Below the pieces are notes generated by a model. The model saw only the letters and a program-made list of their open reading frames with translations, did no database searches and was not told the DNA's origin. The position numbers were made by a program, and so were the translations under genes. Shown one piece after another: positions 20,005-21,008 of a stretch of 21,008 nt of DNA (within the stretch, counting starts at the first letter, position 1; each line of letters begins with the position of its first letter). Source of the stretch: a virus; the IMG/VR virus record IMGVR_UViG_3300042691_003558, positions 1-21,008 of that record; one strand, 5' to 3'.

Positions 20005-21008
20005 AGCACTTCTTCCTTTTGTTCAATCATTCGACCTGTCATCTTATCATACTTCAGGCCACAGGCAGGGCCAGTGTAACCGTTGTAACGATTCTTGGCA
20101 ACAGCTACCTTGGTAGTGTGTCGCTCCTCTTCGTTCTCTGCCATGCTGTTACGCTCCAATGTTATCACAGCATCGCTCAGTTGTGCAATAGCACCTGATC
20201 CACGTAGTTGTGATAAAGAGACACTACCACCATCTTCGTGGCCTGAGTTGCCTTGTGGCCTACGGAGGTGAGACACACAGATCAAAGTCACTTCCAGCTC
20301 CTGTACCAGTGTACGGAGCTTGGTCATCATGTTGTCTATAGCTTTCCGTTCATCACCCACATCTTGACCAGATACAACAATGCTAATGTGATCCAAGAAT
20401 ACAACACGACAATCACACGCTTTAGCCATGTATCTGATCCGGTTGGCGATGTTGTCCACATCACTACTACCAAAATGGTCAAACAGATAAATACGATTGC
20501 TTCCAAGTGTAGCATCAAACGAATCCTTTAGTTCCTTTTCAGTCACAGGTGTGTCCGGGAGATGCAACAGTTTGTTTGCATGGAGACTCATAATACTCCG
20601 TGCTGTCTTACGTGTTGACTCTTCCAAAAACAACCCACCAATGTTCCATGTTGTCGTCTTGAGCAGGTGATACAGAATCTCCCGCAAGAACTGACTCTTA
20701 CCCAACCCGCTTCCGGCAGTAACCGTGATTAGCTCGGCAGGACGGAAACCATAAAGCAGCTTATTCAAGCCTTCCCACGGGTACTGTGCCTCTGCCACAG
20801 GTTCAGGTTTAATGACTTCCTCCCACAGCGAGGCAGCATTGATGATACCGTCAGGAATGTAGACCTCAGCCTTCCACCACTCGTTAACGAACTCCTTTGA
20901 AGCCCCTGCCTTGAGATAGTCACAGGCATCCTTAAAACCTGCCTTGTGCTGCACGATCTTGGCCTTCTGACCGAACACCTCAGCCACCTCTTTAGCAGCC
21001 TTCTTACC
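20001..21008 (-). CDS. T7 gp4-like primase-helicase, C-terminal part (cut by right edge)
   Basis: The reading frame is open to the right edge: GKKAAKE precedes a GTG at 20987 that is therefore unlikely to be the start. The first visible segment, GKKAAKEVAEVF...HKAGFKDACDYLKAG, matches the end of the TOPRIM primase domain. Then follows a helicase domain: Walker A TVTAGSGLGKSQF (P-loop), EESTRKTARS with the catalytic Glu, Walker B CRVVFLDHISIVVSG, the motif 3/4 region VTLICVSHLRRPQG, and the Gln/Arg-finger region VSLSQLRGSGAIAQLSDAVI. This is a RecA-like DnaB/gp4 hexameric helicase that unwinds DNA 5'-3' and, in the full protein, makes primers. The zinc-binding and catalytic primase parts lie beyond the edge. 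It overlaps the 58-aa gene by four bases. Confidence 0.93.
   Translation of the reverse strand, partial: GKKAAKEVAEVFGQKAKIVQHKAGFKDACDYLKAGASKEFVNEWWKAEVYIPDGIINAASLWEEVIKPEPVAEAQYPWEGLNKLLYGFRPAELITVTAGSGLGKSQFLREILYHLLKTTTWNIGGLFLEESTRKTARSIMSLHANKLLHLPDTPVTEKELKDSFDATLGSNRIYLFDHFGSSDVDNIANRIRYMAKACDCRVVFLDHISIVVSGQDVGDERKAIDNMMTKLRTLVQELEVTLICVSHLRRPQGNSGHEDGGSVSLSQLRGSGAIAQLSDAVITLERNSMAENEEERHTTKVAVAKNRYNGYTGPACGLKYDKMTGRMIEQKEEVL

Noticed and set aside
1-21008. CRISPR arrays, tRNAs, insertion sequences, integrase or attachment sites
   Set aside because: No regularly spaced repeats, cloverleaf-like CCA-ended segments, transposase motifs or recombinase motifs were found by reading.

Overview
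The window is a contiguous piece of a lytic, short-tailed (podovirus-type) dsDNA phage genome of a Gram-negative host. The visible virion genes are tail-tube adaptor and nozzle proteins of the T7 gp11/gp12 type plus a run of three large putative ejection proteins. The replication genes are of T7 type: TOPRIM primase-helicase, family A DNA polymerase, a short SSB and a FEN-type 5'-3' exonuclease. There is no integrase, repressor, portal, capsid, terminase or phage RNA polymerase in the window. The mix of T7-type replication genes with a vitamin B12-dependent ribonucleotide reductase (class II) and ThyX recalls the marine 'cobavirus'/Zobellviridae-like phages. That placement is inference from gene content only.

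Layout. Positions 1-10757 are all on the + strand: the 3' end of a tail-fibre/receptor-binding gene and a small companion gene; a tightly packed membrane/lysis cassette at 1206-3202 (coiled-coil plus membrane-anchor proteins, a Cys-rich lipoprotein, a two-helix holin-like protein, a 3-TM holin-like protein, an M15 peptidase endolysin); two proteins of unknown role; tail adaptor, tail nozzle and a 66-aa fibre-like protein; three putative internal virion/ejection proteins (6783-10702); and a 17-aa Lys/Gly-rich mini-ORF. A strong bidirectional terminator at 10775-10820 closes this transcript and the opposing one.

Positions 10855-21008 are all on the - strand. Read from the right edge in transcription order they are: primase-helicase (cut by the edge), a Cys-rich 58-aa protein, a 74-aa protein, a DNA polymerase encoded as TWO genes (exonuclease+thumb, then palm/fingers) with a 108-aa ORF wedged between them, a 63-aa protein, a host-type promoter, SSB, 5'-3' exonuclease, an HExxH zincin, a PDDEXK nuclease, a 60-aa protein, ThyX, a 90-aa protein, a metallophosphoesterase, a Zn-ribbon/DUF3310 protein, a 54-aa protein, NrdJ and two 52-aa proteins.

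How it fits together: the right half makes phage DNA (helicase, polymerase, SSB, exonuclease, resolvase-like nuclease) and supplies dNTPs (NrdJ, ThyX, the gp1.7/DUF3310-type protein). The left half builds the tail and ejection apparatus and lyses the host. Genes overlap by ATGA/TAATG junctions or lie within about 20 bases of each other, so translation is probably coupled. Several genes under 60 codons are real by Shine-Dalgarno sequence and packing: 1040-1201, 1920-2093, 10704-10757, 10855-11013, 11010-11168, 13111-13275 and 19828-20004. The most notable feature is the split family A polymerase: both halves keep their catalytic motifs, and the inserted ORF begins in very AT-rich DNA. No stretch longer than 300 bases lacks a gene.
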